Made by a program: the position numbers and the translations under genes. A model generated the notes under the pieces. The model had not been told where the DNA came from. It worked only from the letters and a program-made list of their open reading frames with translations, and ran no database searches. Positions 61,710 through 64,000 of a DNA stretch of 64,000 bases are shown in pieces; the stretch's first letter is position 1, and every line of letters begins with the position of its first letter. Origin of the DNA: Croceivirga sp. (GTDB taxonomy: Bacteria; Bacteroidota; Bacteroidia; Flavobacteriales; Flavobacteriaceae); contig JANQKR010000013.1 in assembly GCA_028281025.1 (NCBI GenBank), positions 124,001-188,000 on the forward strand, given 5' to 3'.

Positions 61710-62000
61710 TTAGGGCTCCGGATGCATCATTTTGCCGTTCCTCGCGACTATGGGCATATTGCCATTGGACAGGTCCACATTGACAAAATCATCAATGGCA
61801 ATCCCGAAAAACAGGCATATTTTTTGGATTTTTTGGATGGGTGGGATGGCTTTATAGCGTACCCAATTACTGATCGTAGGAACACTTTCACCTATAGCGG
61901 TGCCCAACTCCTTCATAAGGATGCCCCTGGTAAAAAGTAACCACCTCAAATTGGTTCTGATGTAGTTTTCGGGCGGAGTTATTTTCTTGTATATTGTCAT
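61710..62000 (-). CDS. XRE-family helix-turn-helix regulator
   Basis: 96 residues. HTH_3-like fold: NYIRTNLRWLLFTRGILMKELGTAIGESVPTISNWVRYKAIPPIQKIQKICLFFGIAIDDFVNVDL (about 12-78). It lies 129 bases upstream of the RHS operon on the same strand and is divergent from a second XRE gene, so both may read the operator-like repeats in the 80-base gap. Regulation of the RHS genes is a fair guess from position. Confidence 0.8.
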   Translation of the reverse strand: MTIYKKITPPENYIRTNLRWLLFTRGILMKELGTAIGESVPTISNWVRYKAIPPIQKIQKICLFFGIAIDDFVNVDLSNGNMPIVARNGKMMHPEP

Positions 62001-62026
62001 TCAAATCTTAGATTAACGCTTACAAG

Positions 62027-62036
62027 ATTACGTAAT
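62027..62036. promoter_or_regulatory. Palindrome between divergent XRE genes
   Basis: ATTACGTAAT, a perfect 10-base palindrome 27 bases upstream of the minus-strand XRE gene. A candidate dimer operator. Confidence 0.45.
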
Positions 62037-62044
62037 AATTGTGT

Positions 62045-62079
62045 AAATACCTATTTATTGAGTAGAAAATACCTATTTA
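62045..62079. promoter_or_regulatory. Direct repeat operator candidate
   Basis: AAATACCTATTTA occurs twice, at 62045-62057 and 62067-62079, with starts 22 bases apart (about two helical turns), the second touching the TTG start of the plus-strand XRE gene. The arrangement suggests cooperative binding and autoregulation. Confidence 0.55.
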
Positions 62080-62080
62080 A

Positions 62081-62653
62081 TTGGATATTGATAATAACCT
62101 GAAATATAATATTGAGTACATACTTAAGAATCGTAAGCTAACTCAATCTGATTTAGGAAAATTGATAGGTTCCAACCAAAGACAGATCAGTAATTGGTTA
62201 ACGGGCAAAACCAGGGTTCCTATTGAAATGCTGGTGGCTATAGCCGCCAACTTCGATTTAAGTACGGACAAATTGCTGTTTGACCGTTTGGACAACCCCT
62301 ATTCCCAAGAGGCAGCATTTGAAAAAGTGAACCAGGGGATAACCGTTTCGGATTATAATGAGGGTGGGCCTAGCTATAATATAAGTGAAAAGAAAATCAC
62401 CAATGAAAGTCTCTTAAATTTCCTGCAATCAATCCTTGGAAATGAAGAATCAGTTGCCATTTTAACTGGCTTTTTAACAAAAAACCACCAGTATTTAAAG
62501 AACCATTCTATTTATGGGATGTATGTTAAACAAATGAAACTTGAAGGGGAAAATGAAAAGGATGAATTGTGGTTGGATGTTAGGGAGAAGATTTCAGAAA
62601 GCAAGTTAAAGCAGATTATGAAAATTTTGGATGACAAAAAAGTCAACCAATAA
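62081..62653 (+). CDS. XRE-family regulator with C-terminal effector domain
   Basis: 190 residues. The frame opens right after a TAA with TTG at 62081; no ATG is found before the helix-turn-helix, so TTG is the likely start. HTH_3: NIEYILKNRKLTQSDLGKLIGSNQRQISNWLTGKTRVPIEMLVAIAANFDLSTDKLLF (about 9-66). The C-terminal two thirds are helical and unlike a known domain. Its HTH resembles that of the divergent XRE protein (both have ISNW in the recognition helix), so the pair may compete for the same sites. Confidence 0.78.
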   Translation: MDIDNNLKYNIEYILKNRKLTQSDLGKLIGSNQRQISNWLTGKTRVPIEMLVAIAANFDLSTDKLLFDRLDNPYSQEAAFEKVNQGITVSDYNEGGPSYNISEKKITNESLLNFLQSILGNEESVAILTGFLTKNHQYLKNHSIYGMYVKQMKLEGENEKDELWLDVREKISESKLKQIMKILDDKKVNQ

Positions 62654-62951
62654 CCCTGTGCCTTTTTAATTTTTGTTCTTCTTCTAGGGTAATTCTATCG
62701 CCATTGTTTAGTTTATGATAAACTCTGTCTATCCATTTCCCTTTACTCTCGACCAAATGCCTCCTCACTTCCAATTGTTGTTTTTTTTCAATTTCCTGTT
62801 GTAAGCTTTCTTTAACCTCTTTTAAACAATCATCGAGCAAGTTCCCTTCAACCACTTTATTTAGTTGGCTTTTGAGCATTTTCCTTGTACGATGTTTTTT
62901 AGTCCAAAATATCCTTAGTTTTTTTGCGTAGGCTAGCTTTGAATTTTTCAT
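62643..62951 (-). CDS. Small basic coiled-coil protein of unknown function
   Basis: 102 residues, rich in Lys, Arg and Glu with a central coiled-coil-like stretch (LLDDCLKEVKESLQQEIEKKQQLEVRRHLVESKGKWIDRVYHKL). No family is recognised. Its first codons overlap the end of the preceding membrane-protein gene by 53 bases, and its stop overlaps the convergent XRE stop by 11 bases. Such close packing supports a real coding gene. Confidence 0.6.
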   Translation of the reverse strand: MKNSKLAYAKKLRIFWTKKHRTRKMLKSQLNKVVEGNLLDDCLKEVKESLQQEIEKKQQLEVRRHLVESKGKWIDRVYHKLNNGDRITLEEEQKLKRHRVIG

Positions 62952-63546
62952 AATCTTTGGTAATCTCCTCTATGTTTTCATCCTTTTTCTCTTGCGTCAT
63001 TTCGTCAAAAGAATCGTCAATAAGATTGGGCTTTAAAGCATTATTCAACTGTTTTTTATAATGCACGTTTGTAATTTCATCGATTAAATCGACAATGGAT
63101 TTAATTTTCTTGTGTCTCACTCTTGCTACCAAAACCGTACTAATCACAATTGCCCATTTCATAAAAAAGACCATCGCCAAAAAGGACAATATAAACGCTA
63201 TTGTGTAGTATGTATAGTAATCACGTTGTATCCATAATTCATCCCGCCAAACATAAATTATTTGGATACTAAAAACCGTTAAGGGGGCAAGTAAGGACCA
63301 TTTGTAAGGTTTAAAAAAATAGGAAAAAATAAGCAGTAGCATCGCTACAGTTTGACCTATGGTCCATAAAAAAGTATCCAAGTCGTAATAATATTTGAAC
63401 TCATAATCGACCTGGATACCCCAAAATTCAACAAATTTATCGACGTACATTACCAATCCAGAAAGCAAGGCCAAGAAAGAGCCAAAGCTCCTTTTGATGA
63501 TTTCAGCTACCTCCCCCGGGCTTTTTGATTTCTCTAGGGTCAACAT
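62899..63546 (-). CDS. Membrane protein of unknown function
   Basis: About 215 residues from the ATG at 63546 (MLTLEKSKSPGEVAEIIKRS); earlier in-frame ATGs reach to 63600. Four to five membrane helices lie in residues about 25-160 (SFGSFLALLSGLVMYV, LWTIGQTVAMLLLIFSYFF, LAPLTVFSIQIIYVW, YTIAFILSFLAMVFFMKWAIVISTVLVA), followed by a charged cytoplasmic tail with predicted helices (DEMTQEKKDENIEEITKDYEKFKASL). No family is recognised. Its 5' part overlaps the small lipoprotein gene. Confidence 0.68.
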   Translation of the reverse strand: MLTLEKSKSPGEVAEIIKRSFGSFLALLSGLVMYVDKFVEFWGIQVDYEFKYYYDLDTFLWTIGQTVAMLLLIFSYFFKPYKWSLLAPLTVFSIQIIYVWRDELWIQRDYYTYYTIAFILSFLAMVFFMKWAIVISTVLVARVRHKKIKSIVDLIDEITNVHYKKQLNNALKPNLIDDSFDEMTQEKKDENIEEITKDYEKFKASLRKKTKDILD

Positions 63547-63673
63547 CCGCCGCGGGATCAATATTTTCATAAAGTGTTTGATCATCACTCGTTGAATCAT
63601 TAGAACATGAAATGTTCAGTAAAAAACTTGCTAAAACCAATGTTGAAATCGTGTAAAAAAAAGCTTTTTTCAT
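63503..63673 (-). CDS. Small lipoprotein
   Basis: 56 residues: leader MKKAFFYTISTLVLASFLLNISC with a lipobox-like Cys about 23, then a short acidic tail (DQTLYENIDPAADVDPREIKKPGGG). Small lipoproteins with an IDxxDI..PG-type tail are frequent in Flavobacteriaceae. The last 44 bases overlap the likely start of the downstream membrane-protein gene in another frame, suggesting coupling. Function unknown. Confidence 0.65.
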   Translation of the reverse strand: MKKAFFYTISTLVLASFLLNISCSNDSTSDDQTLYENIDPAADVDPREIKKPGGGS

Positions 63674-64000
63674 GGTTAAAAATTTTAGGATTAATAATTC
63701 CTAAAATTATTTTTGAAACTTGCTGTTTTTACTTGAGTATCATTGTTTTATCCAAGAGTTTTCAGACATGAAAACCATAATGTAACAAGTGGCAGACCCG
63801 CAATATAAGTGATGTTGGCCGAAAACGCATTATAGGAAAACCGTCTTTTTTCTGGGGTTTTCCTACAAGCAGCGCTTTTTTCCTACAAAAAAACAGGGTT
63901 TTCCTTTGGGTCAACGGGAATATAAAAATGGAACGCTACCCACCTGGCAATTCCATGATAGCGGTTAGCACCGCAATGGTTTCCCTGCAGCTTACAGATC
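63674..64000. other. Intergenic region at the window end
   Basis: About 330 bases with no supported gene. It contains the inverted repeat at 63834-63864 and three copies of TTTTCCT(A/T) in the same stretch. The next gene lies outside the window. Confidence 0.45.
63834..63864. repeat. Inverted repeat AGGAAAACC/GGTTTTCCT
   Basis: Perfect 9-base arms with a 13-base T-rich spacer. TTTTCCTACAA recurs at 63859 and 63888, and GGTTTTCC again near 63897, so the motif is clustered. Possible operator or small structured element. Confidence 0.45.

Overview
The window reads as chromosome of a marine-type member of the Flavobacteriaceae (Bacteroidota). The evidence is a SusC/SusD-type outer-membrane pair, 7TM-AraC regulators, small lipoproteins with Bacteroidota-style signal peptides, a sigma-54 activator with PAS domains, very large RHS proteins with Ig-like N-termini, methylmalonyl-CoA epimerase, and -7 elements of the TAnnTTTG kind. 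I cannot assign a genus from the sequence alone.

Layout. 0-7.5 kb: the end of an ABC efflux or lipoprotein-export operon, a 7TM-AraC regulator, an operon of secreted enzymes (metallo-beta-lactamase fold, VOC, esterase), and a TPR histidine kinase with its NarL-type regulator. 7.7-16.1 kb: an orphan SusD/SusC pair with an AraC regulator upstream, an outer-membrane barrel, two small unknown proteins and a 1-Cys peroxiredoxin. 16.7-21.5 kb: a compact cluster of outer-membrane channel, DMT permease, DoxX, SCO copper chaperone and a Tat-exported tyrosinase of plant polyphenol-oxidase type, preceded by YceI. 21.5-27.5 kb: exported amidohydrolase, isochorismatase-like hydrolase and pirin, divergent from a PAS/sigma-54 activator; a near-consensus -24/-12 promoter lies in front of the pirin gene. 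27.5-34.2 kb: TonB, a DUF4136 lipoprotein, a GH2-like enzyme and a large BNR-repeat protein. 34.3-34.6 kb: a CAU tRNA whose 3' end and terminator are tandemly duplicated.

34.9-47.4 kb is mostly conserved core: GH65 phosphorylase, mce, rbfA with a LolC/E-type permease, dusB, an M28 peptidase, a PD40 lipoprotein, a TonB-dependent receptor and lepA. From 47.4 to 64 kb the window is accessory. It holds an ORF6N pseudogene, dispersed palindromic repeats, and a retron-type reverse transcriptase in one operon with an XRE protein and an unknown 89-residue protein. Directly upstream of that operon is a structured region closed by a long complementary pair, a good candidate for the retron msr-msd RNA. 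Next come small unknown membrane proteins, a two-gene RHS system with an overlapping lipoprotein gene at its end, two divergent XRE regulators with repeated operator-like sites, and a small membrane-protein/lipoprotein cluster.

The best candidate for an undescribed system is the retron operon at 48.3-50.0 kb. Its reverse transcriptase has the retron NAxxH and (V)TG signatures but carries WFDD where YxDD is usual. The second most interesting are the sigma-54-controlled exported pirin unit and the tyrosinase-SCO cluster.
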